Notes: generated by a model not told the origin, from the sequence alone. A stretch of DNA of 64,000 nt from CAYUVH01 sp964448135 (GCA_964448135.1 CAYUVH010000057.1:1-64000); one strand, 5' to 3'; positions 41,055-50,242 are shown, counted from the first letter of the stretch. Made by a program: numbers and translations.

Positions 41055-41159
41055 GCAAACTTGGGGCAAGCCTTCAGAATACCAGTAGCCAACCACTCGC
41101 AAGCCTCCCGCAAACCTGCCGGCAAACCTAAAACCCCCGCAAGCAAACCTAAGCAAACC
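41055..41159 (+). repeat. GCAAACC array A
   Basis: GCAAAC at 41055, 41110, 41122, 41143 and 41153, four of them GCAAACC, with spacings of 12, 21 and 10 among the last four. The block CGCAAACCTGCCGGCAAACC matches CGCAAACCAATCGGCAAACC on the minus strand near 61209-61227. It ends 73 bp before the GTG start of the CusF-SCO gene. Confidence 0.6.
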
Positions 41160-41231
41160 AAAAAAGAGCAAAATCAACGACCCACATTTCCTCTCGCGGA
41201 CGATTTCCAAGTTTGGGAAGCTAACCGGACT

Positions 41232-42119
41232 GTGACACGTCTGCGCTCCATCCTCATCGCTGGCCTTATGGCATTTTGCCTATGCGGACATGCGCAGCCC
41301 TTGCCGCCCGGTGCGCCAGCTACCAACGCCCACGCCTACCGCGTGCAAGGCGTTATCAAAAGCCTTCCGGAAGACGGCAAAAGCGCCGTCATCCGGCACG
41401 ACGAGATTCCGAACTACATGGCGGCGATGACCATGCAGTTTACCGTCCGCGATACGAACGCCTTGCGTCGGATCGCCGTCGGTGACCGCGTTTCATTTCA
41501 ATTGCTCGTCACCGAAAACGAAAGCTGGATCGAAGGCCTCGAGGTGCTCGGCAAGGAGCCGACAACAGTTGCCGCCGCACCAAATCCAGGGCTGCAACCA
41601 ACCGTTAGTCCATTGCGCGTGGGCGATGTGTTGCCCGACATTGTCCTGACCAATCAGGATGGTCGGACCATCGAGTTCAAACAATTTCGCGGCCAGGCGC
41701 TCGCCTTCACCTTTATTTTCACGCGCTGCCCGTTGCCGGAGTATTGTCCCCGCATGTCCACCCAGTTCAAGGCCGCCGCCGGTGTCCTCGTTGCGCGCAC
41801 CAACGGCCCGGTAAATTGGCACCTCGTTTCGATTTCCTTCGACCCGGAGTTCGATTCTCCGGAGGTGCTTAAGGCTTACTCGTCTCATTACGGGCGTGAT
41901 CCGGCCCATTGGGATTTTGCCACCGCCTCGCGCAGCCAGTTGGATGGACTTGAGCGGATGTGCGGCCTGTTGGCGCAGAAAAACGGCGGCGGCTTCGATC
42001 ACAACCTCCGTACCGTGGTGGCCGATTCTCAGGGCCGCGTCGTAAAAATTTTCATCGGCAATCAATGGACCGGTGAGGAATTGGCTGACGAAATGGTCGG
42101 AGCCGCAAAAACTAATTAA
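41232..42119 (+). CDS. CusF-like domain fused to SCO1/SenC copper chaperone
   Basis: About 295 residues from a GTG at 41232, chosen because it begins a signal peptide (SILIAGLMAFCLCGHAQ). The open frame reaches back to 40893, but that part is repeat-derived. Residues about 30-110 are a CusF-like copper-binding domain (VIRHDEIPNYMAAMTMQFTV; His and Met ligands). Residues about 125-295 are a SCO thioredoxin-fold domain with the copper CxxxC motif TRCPLPEYCPRM and the distal His in GGGFDHNLRTVV. It should receive and deliver copper in the periplasm, classically to cytochrome oxidase CuA. The stop is 4 nt from a sulfatase start, so it heads a three-gene operon. Confidence 0.88.
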   Translation: MTRLRSILIAGLMAFCLCGHAQPLPPGAPATNAHAYRVQGVIKSLPEDGKSAVIRHDEIPNYMAAMTMQFTVRDTNALRRIAVGDRVSFQLLVTENESWIEGLEVLGKEPTTVAAAPNPGLQPTVSPLRVGDVLPDIVLTNQDGRTIEFKQFRGQALAFTFIFTRCPLPEYCPRMSTQFKAAAGVLVARTNGPVNWHLVSISFDPEFDSPEVLKAYSSHYGRDPAHWDFATASRSQLDGLERMCGLLAQKNGGGFDHNLRTVVADSQGRVVKIFIGNQWTGEELADEMVGAAKTN

Positions 42120-42123
42120 ACAA

Positions 42124-43611
42124 ATGACAAACCCAAACGTGCTTTATCCCCCACATTCCGTTGTGCGCGGGCTCCTCGGATCCTTCTGCCTGGCCTTGCC
42201 TTGCATCGCTTTCCTGTCCTTGGGAACACGGGTCGGAGCCGCCGACACCGGAACTAATTCCTCCAAACCCAACGTGCTCTTCATCGCCATTGACGATTTG
42301 AACCATTGGGTCGGCTACCTGGGCCGCAACGCCCAAACCATCACCCCCAACCTCGACAAACTCGCCGCCCGCGGCGTGTGGTTCACCCACGCCTACTGCG
42401 CCGCCCCGGTTTGCAATCCTTCGCGGGCGGCCTTGATGTCGGGCATGCGTCCATCCACCACCGGCGTTTACGAAAACAACAACGATTGGCGAAAAGTCGT
42501 TCCTGAGGATTTGCCGCTGACCACCACTTTTCGCAAGGCCGGCTACTTCGTTTGCGGTTCGGGAAAAATTTATCACGAATCCTACAAGCGCCGGAGCGAG
42601 TGGGACGATTACCTGACCGACGAGGGCAAAGACCCCTTGCCCAAAGGGCCGGACACCGGCGTGGATGGAATCAAATTCGCCCCGCTGGACTGCAACGACG
42701 AGGACCTGCGCGAGTGGAAGATCGTCCAATACGGAATCGATCAATTGCAGAAGCCGCGCTCGCAGCCACTGTTCCTGGCCGTTGGTTTGCACAAACCTCA
42801 CATGCCCTGGAACGTCCCGCGCAAATACTACGACATGCACCCGCTGGCCGACATCAAGTTGCCTCCATATCTCGAAAACGATCTGGATGACCTGCCGCCC
42901 GCCGGAGTGGCGATGGCCAGGCCGAATGGAGACCAGGCGAAGATCCTGGCGTCCGGTCGCTGGAAAGACGCAATCCAGGGCTACCTCGCCGCAATTTCCT
43001 ACTGCGACGCCATGATCGGCCGCCTCGTGGACGCCTTCGACAAATCGCCCTACAGCACCAATACCATCATCTGCCTCTGGGGCGATCACGGCTGGCACTT
43101 GGGCGAAAAGCACCATTGGCGGAAATTTGCACTCTGGGAGGAAGCCACCCGCGCCCCCCTGATCTGGGTCGTGCCCGGTGTCACCCACCCGGACCAGGAA
43201 TGCGACCGCACCGTGGATTTCATGGACATTTATCCAACGCTGACCGACCTCTGCGGAATTCCCAAGCCGCCGCACGTCGAAGGCGTGAGCATTCGCAAAT
43301 TGCTTTCCGATCCCAAGGCGCCCTGGGACCAGCCGGCCCTCACAACCTATCGCTTCAACAATCACGCCGTGCGTTCCGAAGCTTATCGCTATATTCGATA
43401 TGCCGACGGCGGAGAGGAATTCTACGACGAGGTGAAGGATCCTTACGAATGGACCAACCTCGCGACCAACGCTCAATACCGGGCGCAAATCAAGGCTTTG
43501 GGAAAAATCATGCCCACGAAAAATCATCCGGACATCGGCGGCCGCGAAGGCGCCGGTGCCGAGGAGGGAATACCCGTGGATTCAGCGAAACGTGGCAAAA
43601 AGAAACAATAG
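42124..43611 (+). CDS. Secreted sulfatase (iduronate-2-sulfatase-like)
   Basis: 495 residues from the ATG at 42124. The signal peptide covers about 1-38 (LLGSFCLALPCIAFLSLGTRVGA). The sulfatase fold begins NVLFIAIDDLNHWVG; the formylglycine motif is CNPSRAALMSG (C-x-P-S-R, about residue 99); GSGKIYH, HKPHMPW and LWGDHGWHLGEKHHW complete the metal and sulfate site. The GDHGWHLGEK form is typical of iduronate/choline-sulfatase-type branches. The substrate is unknown. Start and previous stop are 4 nt apart and the next sulfatase follows after 4 nt, so the three genes are one transcription unit. Confidence 0.93.
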   Translation: MTNPNVLYPPHSVVRGLLGSFCLALPCIAFLSLGTRVGAADTGTNSSKPNVLFIAIDDLNHWVGYLGRNAQTITPNLDKLAARGVWFTHAYCAAPVCNPSRAALMSGMRPSTTGVYENNNDWRKVVPEDLPLTTTFRKAGYFVCGSGKIYHESYKRRSEWDDYLTDEGKDPLPKGPDTGVDGIKFAPLDCNDEDLREWKIVQYGIDQLQKPRSQPLFLAVGLHKPHMPWNVPRKYYDMHPLADIKLPPYLENDLDDLPPAGVAMARPNGDQAKILASGRWKDAIQGYLAAISYCDAMIGRLVDAFDKSPYSTNTIICLWGDHGWHLGEKHHWRKFALWEEATRAPLIWVVPGVTHPDQECDRTVDFMDIYPTLTDLCGIPKPPHVEGVSIRKLLSDPKAPWDQPALTTYRFNNHAVRSEAYRYIRYADGGEEFYDEVKDPYEWTNLATNAQYRAQIKALGKIMPTKNHPDIGGREGAGAEEGIPVDSAKRGKKKQ

Positions 43612-43615
43612 GTCT

Positions 43616-45121
43616 ATGCGAAGGTCAGGTCTGCTGGGAGCAGCCCTTTTGCTCTCTGCGATCGCGCTGCCTGCCGCGGTAAGCGACACCGTGGTGCCGA
43701 GGGTGAACGTTCTGTTCATCACGGCCGACGACATGAACTACGACACCCCGGGCGCCGCCGGCGGCAAAACACCCGACGTCACTCCCAACCTGAACAAACT
43801 GGCGTCGGAGGGAATGCGCTTCGTAAACGCTCACGTCACGGTGGCGGTCTGTCAGCCCAGCCGCGAATGCCTGATGACCGGACGCTACCCGCATCACAAT
43901 GGCGCAACCGGTTTTTATCCCGTGCACAGCGATGTCCCAACGCTCATCGAGTTGTTGAAGGCCGCCGGCTATCAGTCAGGGATCATGGCCAAGGTGAGCC
44001 ACCTGGCGCCGCCGGCGAAGTTTCCCTGGGATTATATTTACGAAGCGACCGTGCTGGGAAACGGACGCGATCCCGCCCTGTATTACAAGAGCGCGAAGGA
44101 ATTTTTCGACCGCGCGAGGAAGTCAGGTCAGCCATTCTTTCTGATGGCGAACTCCCAGGACCCTCACCGCCCATGGGCGGGCAGCGATGGCGAGAAACTC
44201 CGTGCCGAAGGAAAGCAGGGCGGCAAAAAGAAAGCTAAGGCAAAAGCCAACACGGATAACGACAACGAGATCGCCGGCGGTGTCAAATATCCGCCACCCT
44301 CCCGCATCTACCAAACGAACGAGGTAGTGGTGCCCGGATTTCTCCCCGACCTGCCGGACGTCCGAAAGGAAGTCGCCCAATATTACTCTTCGGCGCATCG
44401 CTGCGATGAAACCGTCGGCTCGATTCTGCGCGCTTTGGATGATGCGGGATTATCGGACAACACGCTGGTGATGTTCGTGAGCGATAACGGCATCTCGATG
44501 CCTTTTGCGAAGAGCAACTGCTACCTCACCAGCACGCGCACGCCCTGGATGGCTCGTTGGCCCGGCAAAATCAAACCGGGCACCGTGGACGAAGATCATT
44601 TCATTTCCGGGATAGACTTCATGCCGACAATCCTCGAAGCGCTGGCCCTTTCCGCGCCGGCCGGGATGGACGGACGCTCGTTTTTACCTTTATTATCCGG
44701 CAAAGATCAGGGTGACCGCGACCACGTCTTTACCTGCTACAACGACACTAGCGGACATCGTCGCTATCCGATGCGCTGCCTGCAGACGAAGCGTTTCGGT
44801 TACATCTTCAACGATTGGTCGGACGGGGAGACTCGTTATCAGGCCGAACCAATGGGCGGTCTGACTTTCCACGCGATGCAGCAAGCCGCGCCGAAACAAC
44901 CGGATGTGGCAAAGCGCGTCGAACTCCTCGTGCACCGCGTCCCGGAAGAATTATACGATTTCTCTTCAGACCCCAACGGGCTGAAGAATCTGATTGGCGA
45001 TCCCAAATACACCGAACAGGCCGCGCAAATGCGGAAAGCCATGCTCGCCTGGATGGAGAAAAACCAGGACCCCTTGACGGACCACTTTCGCGCGAAGGCC
45101 GCCAAGAGCAACGCGCCGTGA
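43616..45121 (+). CDS. Secreted sulfatase (heparan N-sulfatase-like)
   Basis: 501 residues from the ATG at 43616. A signal peptide (LLGAALLLSAIALPAAVS) precedes NVLFITADDMNYDTPG. The formylglycine motif is CQPSRECLMTGRYPHHNG (Cys about residue 81), and MFVSDNGISMPFAKSNCY forms the second metal site. The S-E after the motif and the ADDMNYD start fit the sulfamidase-like branch. A lysine/alanine-rich insertion (KQGGKKKAKAKANTDND, about residue 205) is unusual and probably a surface loop. Last gene of the SCO-sulfatase-sulfatase operon; it converges with the TlpA-like gene 5 bp later. Confidence 0.92.
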   Translation: MRRSGLLGAALLLSAIALPAAVSDTVVPRVNVLFITADDMNYDTPGAAGGKTPDVTPNLNKLASEGMRFVNAHVTVAVCQPSRECLMTGRYPHHNGATGFYPVHSDVPTLIELLKAAGYQSGIMAKVSHLAPPAKFPWDYIYEATVLGNGRDPALYYKSAKEFFDRARKSGQPFFLMANSQDPHRPWAGSDGEKLRAEGKQGGKKKAKAKANTDNDNEIAGGVKYPPPSRIYQTNEVVVPGFLPDLPDVRKEVAQYYSSAHRCDETVGSILRALDDAGLSDNTLVMFVSDNGISMPFAKSNCYLTSTRTPWMARWPGKIKPGTVDEDHFISGIDFMPTILEALALSAPAGMDGRSFLPLLSGKDQGDRDHVFTCYNDTSGHRRYPMRCLQTKRFGYIFNDWSDGETRYQAEPMGGLTFHAMQQAAPKQPDVAKRVELLVHRVPEELYDFSSDPNGLKNLIGDPKYTEQAAQMRKAMLAWMEKNQDPLTDHFRAKAAKSNAP

Positions 45122-45126
45122 CGCTG

Positions 45127-46398
45127 TTACGGACGCGACTTTGAGGCTTCGGCTTCCTGGACCAATTGGTCGGCAAGTTCGTCCAGAAGGTTGTCCGTCC
45201 ATTTGCCGCCGTAGCCTTCGAACTTGAAGCGAATCACGCCTTTGGCGTCCATCGCAAAAACCGTCGGCCAGCCGTGGACATTCCAGTCGGCCGCGATGCC
45301 GCTTTCGGAGTCGCCGCCGTTTTGAAACGAGCGCCAGGTCATGGCTTCCTTTGTACGGACACTCCTGGCCTTGTCGAGATCGGTATCCCCGTTGACGCCG
45401 AGCATCACAAACGGCCTGCCAGCCATTCGTTTTGCCAGCGCACATTCATGGGGAACCATTTGCATGCACGGCCCGCACCACGACGCCCAGAAGCTCAGGA
45501 AGACAACCTTGCCTTTGGAATCGCTGAGCTTGAACTTCTTCCCATCCAGGTCCTTGCCTGAGATATCCGGCGGCACCTGGCCAATCTGCAAATGTTCGCA
45601 ATCGAAGCGTTCAACCTCCGCCTGCTCGCCCAGCGTGGGCTTGGGCGCGCGGAGACCGGGACCGGAAGGAAAGTTTGGGCACTGGCCGTAGTCCGATTTG
45701 ATCTTTTCGAACATCTTTATCGCCTGCTCCAACACCACGTGGGAGTTGCCCGCTTTCGAATCCTGTTCATAGGCAAGTTTCGCGCGGGCGTTGGTCCGTA
45801 CTGAGGGAGGCCCGAATTCGAATCCAGCCATGTTTCCGCCGCGCACTTTGGTGAGGTGCGCGAGGGCAAAGAGCGCGTAGGCACGGTCGTTGCGGGAGGG
45901 ATTGTTGGTCGAGGCCGCGCTCAGAAATTCCCAGATGGCCGGCTTGCTCGCGCTCCAGCGCCAGGCCAGCGCCTGGCACACCGGACCCAGGTCCGGATGA
46001 GTTGAGTGGTGCTCGCGCAGGAGTTCGATGGCCTCGTCGGAAAACGGGCGCAGGGTGCCGACCTGGCTGCGGTTATTCGTGAGTATCCAAATCAACATTT
46101 CGAAGCTCGCAGGATCAGCCGGGATCGTGCGCGCAATTTGCATCACATTAGTGATGGTGGCGTCATTCGTGCGCGTGAACGCAGTCCAGAGTTCTTCCTG
46201 CTTCGCCGGGTCGCCGGCGCTTTGGTACGCCTTTTCAGCGGCCGCCACACCGGCGATCTGTGCGCGAAAAACATCCGTGGCGCTGCTGACGTCTGCCGCC
46301 GAGGCAGCACTCACCAAAACAAGACCAAATAAAAGAATGGTCCCCATGAGCGTTAAAATCTGTTTTGGCTTCTCAACCATGCAGTCGGCCTGTTTCAT
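45127..46398 (-). CDS. TlpA-like thioredoxin with helical N-terminal domain
   Basis: 423 residues. Signal peptide or anchor (TLMGTILLFGLVLVSAASAAD). The middle part (about 40-260) is alpha-helical and repeat-like. Residues about 280-420 form a TlpA/ResA thioredoxin domain with SFWASWCGPCMQMVPHECAL (CGPC, about residue 307) and the cis-Pro in HGWPTVFAMD. It reduces disulfides or apocytochromes in the periplasm. The ATG at 46398 is used; 46380 is an alternative. It is divergent from sppA over 100 bp and convergent with the sulfatase operon, whose copper chaperone (CxxxC) would need a thiol reductant. Confidence 0.9.
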   Translation of the reverse strand: MKQADCMVEKPKQILTLMGTILLFGLVLVSAASAADVSSATDVFRAQIAGVAAAEKAYQSAGDPAKQEELWTAFTRTNDATITNVMQIARTIPADPASFEMLIWILTNNRSQVGTLRPFSDEAIELLREHHSTHPDLGPVCQALAWRWSASKPAIWEFLSAASTNNPSRNDRAYALFALAHLTKVRGGNMAGFEFGPPSVRTNARAKLAYEQDSKAGNSHVVLEQAIKMFEKIKSDYGQCPNFPSGPGLRAPKPTLGEQAEVERFDCEHLQIGQVPPDISGKDLDGKKFKLSDSKGKVVFLSFWASWCGPCMQMVPHECALAKRMAGRPFVMLGVNGDTDLDKARSVRTKEAMTWRSFQNGGDSESGIAADWNVHGWPTVFAMDAKGVIRFKFEGYGGKWTDNLLDELADQLVQEAEASKSRP

Positions 46399-46498
46399 AA
46401 GAACCGATTGGACTGGGAAACGGTCAATTCGTCACGTGACATTTCGTTCCCGGTCTAATGGACTTGCCGCTAATAACGGACTGAGTTAGGGTCGTGAA

Positions 46499-47677
46499 AT
46501 GGACGAGAACGTTTCTACCACCGGAGCGCAGGCGCCGCCGCCTCCGCCCTTCACTCCTCCTCCACCGCGGACGCCACCTCCCTCGCCGCCAGTTATTTCG
46601 CCGGCTGCCTATTCACCCCAGCCTCCCCGCCGCGGACGCGGCTGGATGGTTTTTGCCATCATTCTGTTGCTGCTTTTGGGCCTGAGCGGGTTGATGAACC
46701 TGGGCTTTTTCATCGGGGCGGCCACCCCCCGTAGTTTTGAGGTCGGGCCGCGGTTGGACGAAGCCACGCTCGAGGACAACAGTTCCGCCAACAAAATCGC
46801 CGTCATCGAAATCTCGGGAATCATCGCCGGGCGCGATATGGAGCGCCGGGGCTACAGCATGGTGGATGTGGTTAAAGCGCAATTGAAACGTGCCGAGAAG
46901 GATAAAAAGAATGTAAAAGCCGTCATACTCAAAGTCGATTCCCCGGGCGGCGAGGTACTGGCTTCGGATGAGATTTATCACGCGATCGAGGATTTTCAGA
47001 AAGACACCAAAATGCCGGTTGTGGCCTCGATGGGAAGCCTGGCCGCATCGGGAGGTTATTATGTCTCGGCGCCCTGTCGCTGGATCGTGGCCAATGAGCT
47101 TACGATCACCGGCAGTATTGGCGTAATTATGCATACCTGGAATTACCGCGGACTGATGGACAAGGTCGGTCTCCTCCCGGAGGTTTACAAAAGCGGCAAG
47201 TATAAAGACATGTTGAGCGGTGAGCGTGATCCGAAAGACATCACGCCCGAAGAACGCGACATGGTGCAATCCCTGATCAACGAGACTTACGCGAAGTTCA
47301 AGAAGGTGGTGCAGGACGGACGCGATCAGTCGCACGATCAAAACCTGAAGAACAAAAACGCGAAAGACAAAGGCCGCGTGCTGGTCAGCAACTGGACCGA
47401 CTACGCTGATGGCCGGATCCTGTCCGGCACGGAAGCCTACGACAAGGGGTTCGTGGACCAATTGGGTAATTTTCAGACGGCCGTGGACCGCGCGCAAAAT
47501 CTCGCGGGCATTTCCGATGCCAATTTGATTGCGTATCAACAGCGTCGTGATCTGGGTGACATTCTTGGCCTGCTGGGAAAGAGCGAAGCCCCGGTCGTGA
47601 AAGTGGACATCGGACTGGAACCTCCGCATTTGCTCGCCGGGCACCTCTACTTTTTGTCGCCCTCTTTCGTGCACTGA
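46499..47677 (+). CDS. sppA: Signal peptide peptidase SppA-type S49 protease
   Basis: 392 residues. A proline-rich cytoplasmic N-terminus (PPPPPFTPPPPRTPPPSPP) precedes one membrane helix (WMVFAIILLLLLGLSGLMNLGFFIG). The S49 domain carries SPGGEVLASDEIY, the catalytic Ser in GSLAASGGYYVSA (about residue 182) and the base Lys in YKSGKYKDMLS (about residue 236). It degrades cleaved signal peptides in the membrane. The short single-domain length fits SppA of non-enteric bacteria. The polyproline stretch would need EF-P for translation. It is followed after 2 nt by upp, so the genes are coupled. Confidence 0.92.
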   Translation: MDENVSTTGAQAPPPPPFTPPPPRTPPPSPPVISPAAYSPQPPRRGRGWMVFAIILLLLLGLSGLMNLGFFIGAATPRSFEVGPRLDEATLEDNSSANKIAVIEISGIIAGRDMERRGYSMVDVVKAQLKRAEKDKKNVKAVILKVDSPGGEVLASDEIYHAIEDFQKDTKMPVVASMGSLAASGGYYVSAPCRWIVANELTITGSIGVIMHTWNYRGLMDKVGLLPEVYKSGKYKDMLSGERDPKDITPEERDMVQSLINETYAKFKKVVQDGRDQSHDQNLKNKNAKDKGRVLVSNWTDYADGRILSGTEAYDKGFVDQLGNFQTAVDRAQNLAGISDANLIAYQQRRDLGDILGLLGKSEAPVVKVDIGLEPPHLLAGHLYFLSPSFVH

Positions 47678-47679
47678 AA

Positions 47680-48303
47680 GTGAAAAACGTCACCGTAATC
47701 AACCACCCGTTGGTTCAGCACAACCTGACGTGCCTGCGCGACCGGCGTACGGAACCGCAGGTTTTTCGTCGCGTGCTGAGCGAAGTCGCCGCACTGATGG
47801 TTTATGAAGCGACGCGATCTTTCGCAGTCGAACCGGTCACCGTCCGCACTCCGCTGGCCCCGGCACGCGGGAGAAAATTGCGGCGTGAAGTAGTTCTGGT
47901 GCCAATTTTACGTGCCGGACTGGGGATGCTGGATTCGATCCTGCAGTTGATACCTCACGCCCGCGTCGGCTTTATCGGCCTGAAGCGGGAGGAGACCACG
48001 CTGAAGGCGGCCACGTACCACAAGAGCCTGCCTGCCGACCTGAGCGGGTTTGAAGTCGTTCTCATTGATCCGATGCTGGCCACGGGTGGCAGCACCGTCG
48101 CGGCAATGGATCTCCTGACCGAGTTGGGCGCAAAGCACGTGCGGTTGGTGAATCTGGTGGCCGCCACCGGCGGCATTCGCCGCGTGCACGCGAGCTATCC
48201 GGGCTTGCCAATCTTCACGGCGGCCGTGGACCAGAAGCTCAATTCCAAGGGCTACATAATGCCGGGTCTCGGTGATGCGGGCGACCGCCTGTTTGGAGTG
48301 TAG
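47680..48303 (+). CDS. upp: Uracil phosphoribosyltransferase
   Basis: 207 residues, normal family length. The start is GTG at 47680, giving MKNVTVINHPLVQHNLTCLR, typical of Upp. The PRPP-binding loop is LIDPMLATGGSTVAA (about residues 128-142), and the uracil-binding end reads GYIMPGLGDAGDRLFG. It salvages uracil to UMP. It lies between sppA and an M24 peptidase gene with 2 and 3 nt spacers. Confidence 0.95.
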   Translation: MKNVTVINHPLVQHNLTCLRDRRTEPQVFRRVLSEVAALMVYEATRSFAVEPVTVRTPLAPARGRKLRREVVLVPILRAGLGMLDSILQLIPHARVGFIGLKREETTLKAATYHKSLPADLSGFEVVLIDPMLATGGSTVAAMDLLTELGAKHVRLVNLVAATGGIRRVHASYPGLPIFTAAVDQKLNSKGYIMPGLGDAGDRLFGV

Positions 48304-48306
48304 AGT

Positions 48307-49440
48307 TTGAGAAATTCCGACAATCTCCTGATGTTCGCCGACAGCGAACACGACGCGAGCATGTTGTACGCGGTCGGCATGTTTGTGCCCGACGCCTTCA
48401 TCTATCTGCGCCTGAACGGTCGCGCCATGATCGTCATGAGCGATCTTGAGATCGATCGCGCACGCGCGCAGGCCCCGCATTGCAAAGTCCTTTCGCTCAC
48501 GAAATACAAGAACAAGGCGAAAGCGGCCGGAATGAAAGCCCCCGGCACTGCGCAGATCATCCAGACCATTTTGCGCGAGCAGGATGTGCGGCAGGTTTTG
48601 GTGCCAGGCAATTTCCCTCTGGGTTTGGCCGAAGAGCTCAGATCGCTGCGAATCGTCATCAAAGCGAAATCGGGGAACTTTTTTCCCGAGCGCGAAACCA
48701 AGAGCGCTGAAGAGACCAGGCACATCAGCGCTGCATTGCGGATCACGGAGGCGGGTATGGCGGCTGGCATTGCCATGTTGCGCGCGTCTCGGATTGGCAA
48801 GGGCGGACGATTGATGCATAACGGGGCGCCATTGACTTCCGAGCGCCTGCGGGGCGCCATTGACAGCGCTATCAGCGCGCTCGGCGGACTGGCGGCGCAC
48901 ACGATCGTCGCCGGTGGTATTCAGGCCTGCGATCCGCACGAAGGCGGACATGGTCCCTTGCGAGCCAACGAGCTGATTATTTTGGATGTGTTTCCGCGTT
49001 CGCAGAAAAGCGGATATTTCGGCGACATGACCCGGACCGTGGTGCGTGGGAAGGCAACGGAGGCTGCGCGCAGGCTGTATCATACGGTGCACCAGGCGCA
49101 GCAACTCGCTTTTCGTGCCATGAAGGCTGGAGCGAACACTGCGCGTGTGCATAATATCGTCGCGCAGTATTTCAGCAGTCAGGGTTATGAAACCGGACGG
49201 AGTGGAGGTCGTATGCAGGGATTTTTCCACGGCACAGGCCACGGGCTGGGCTTGGAAATTCATGAAGCCCCACGAGTGGGTCAGACCTCGACGGGCGAGT
49301 TGCGGGCCGGTCATGTCGTTACGGTGGAACCTGGACTGTATTATCCGGACATCGGCGGGGTGCGGATTGAAGACGTGGCGCTGGTCACGAAGGGAGGGCC
49401 AAAGAATCTGACCCGGTTCGAGAAGGTGTTGGAGGTTTAG
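48307..49440 (+). CDS. M24-family Xaa-Pro peptidase
   Basis: 377 residues from a TTG start at 48307, 3 nt after upp. The N-terminal creatinase-like domain covers about 1-140. The pita-bread catalytic domain follows with all five metal ligands: LDVFPR and GDMTRT aspartates, HGTGHGLGLEIHEAPR histidine, and glutamates in VTVEPGLYYP and GVRIEDVAL. It probably cleaves Xaa-Pro dipeptides or N-termini in the cytoplasm (PepQ/PepP type). No signal peptide. Third gene of the sppA-upp operon; its end overlaps the convergent M14-type gene by 4 bp. Confidence 0.9.
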   Translation: MRNSDNLLMFADSEHDASMLYAVGMFVPDAFIYLRLNGRAMIVMSDLEIDRARAQAPHCKVLSLTKYKNKAKAAGMKAPGTAQIIQTILREQDVRQVLVPGNFPLGLAEELRSLRIVIKAKSGNFFPERETKSAEETRHISAALRITEAGMAAGIAMLRASRIGKGGRLMHNGAPLTSERLRGAIDSAISALGGLAAHTIVAGGIQACDPHEGGHGPLRANELIILDVFPRSQKSGYFGDMTRTVVRGKATEAARRLYHTVHQAQQLAFRAMKAGANTARVHNIVAQYFSSQGYETGRSGGRMQGFFHGTGHGLGLEIHEAPRVGQTSTGELRAGHVVTVEPGLYYPDIGGVRIEDVALVTKGGPKNLTRFEKVLEV

Positions 49441-50222
49441 TCCGGGCGCCAGCTTTCGAGCGCGGTCCGTACTGCCGTCACGAGCGCAGCGACGCGCAGC
49501 TGGAGTGGAAATTCCGAGGGCGCTTCCAGCGTGTAGCTGATCCTCGTTTTGTAGGTAAGGAGGAAGAAAGATTCGGGCCACTGGGGTCGCAGACGCGGGT
49601 CCAGTTCGGGCCGGATGATTCCGCCGTGTGCGGGCCGGCCTTCGATCTCCGGGGACAAATCAATCGGACAGACTCGCTCGACGGCGGCGATCATGGGTTC
49701 GGCCAGCGAAGGGAGGCCCTCCGGATTCAATTCATAAACATAAAAACCACGCGACTCCCAATCCTCGTGCAGGCAGAGACAGAGCGAAAACTGCGGCTGG
49801 TTTCGAAGCCAGGCGACGTGAGCGATGGTCTCCGCAGCGTGAGGTTCGAGGTATTCACGATTCAAATCCACGCCGGATGCGTTCTCCCGGCGGTTAAGCT
49901 CGAAACCGATTGGGTTGAGGCAGGGGCAGAGTCGTAGGGCGAATTCCTGCGGCCAGAGATTCTCGTTCAGCAGTTGCAGCGCCGCCAGCGGGCCGGCCGG
50001 TTCGTCACCATGGATACCCGTGGAAATGTAGATGCATGGAGTTTTGGCTGAACCCCCGGCTGGTGTACGGCTGAACGCGACCAACTCCAAACCAGGGGAT
50101 GCGGTCAGGCGGTCTTCGGACCATTTGTGCGCGCGAGCGGCGACCGAGCAATCGCGGAGAACGGCGGCGATATCTATTCTCTCACCGCCGTAGCCACCGA
50201 CGTTCTTGCCGAGGGGTTGCAA
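49437..50222 (-). CDS. M14-family zinc carboxypeptidase/AspA-like amidohydrolase
   Basis: 261 residues. Zinc ligands are seen in STGIHGDEPAG (HxxE, about residue 71), DLNREY (about residue 120) and CLCLHEDWES (His, about residue 152). The catalytic Glu would be in SYTLEAPS near residue 240. This fits the M14 group close to succinylglutamate desuccinylase and small peptidoglycan amidases. The cytoplasmic location and length point to a small-molecule or peptide amidase; the substrate is unknown. It lies 20 bp downstream of bioB on the same strand and could be cotranscribed. Confidence 0.82.
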   Translation of the reverse strand: MQPLGKNVGGYGGERIDIAAVLRDCSVAARAHKWSEDRLTASPGLELVAFSRTPAGGSAKTPCIYISTGIHGDEPAGPLAALQLLNENLWPQEFALRLCPCLNPIGFELNRRENASGVDLNREYLEPHAAETIAHVAWLRNQPQFSLCLCLHEDWESRGFYVYELNPEGLPSLAEPMIAAVERVCPIDLSPEIEGRPAHGGIIRPELDPRLRPQWPESFFLLTYKTRISYTLEAPSEFPLQLRVAALVTAVRTALESWRPD

Positions 50223-50242
50223 GCCGACCGTGGGATGGAAGC

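Noticed and set aside
40893..41231. Extended N-terminus for the CusF-SCO protein
   Set aside because: It would place a signal peptide 113 residues into the protein and is encoded by the GCAAACC array; the GTG at 41232 is preferred.
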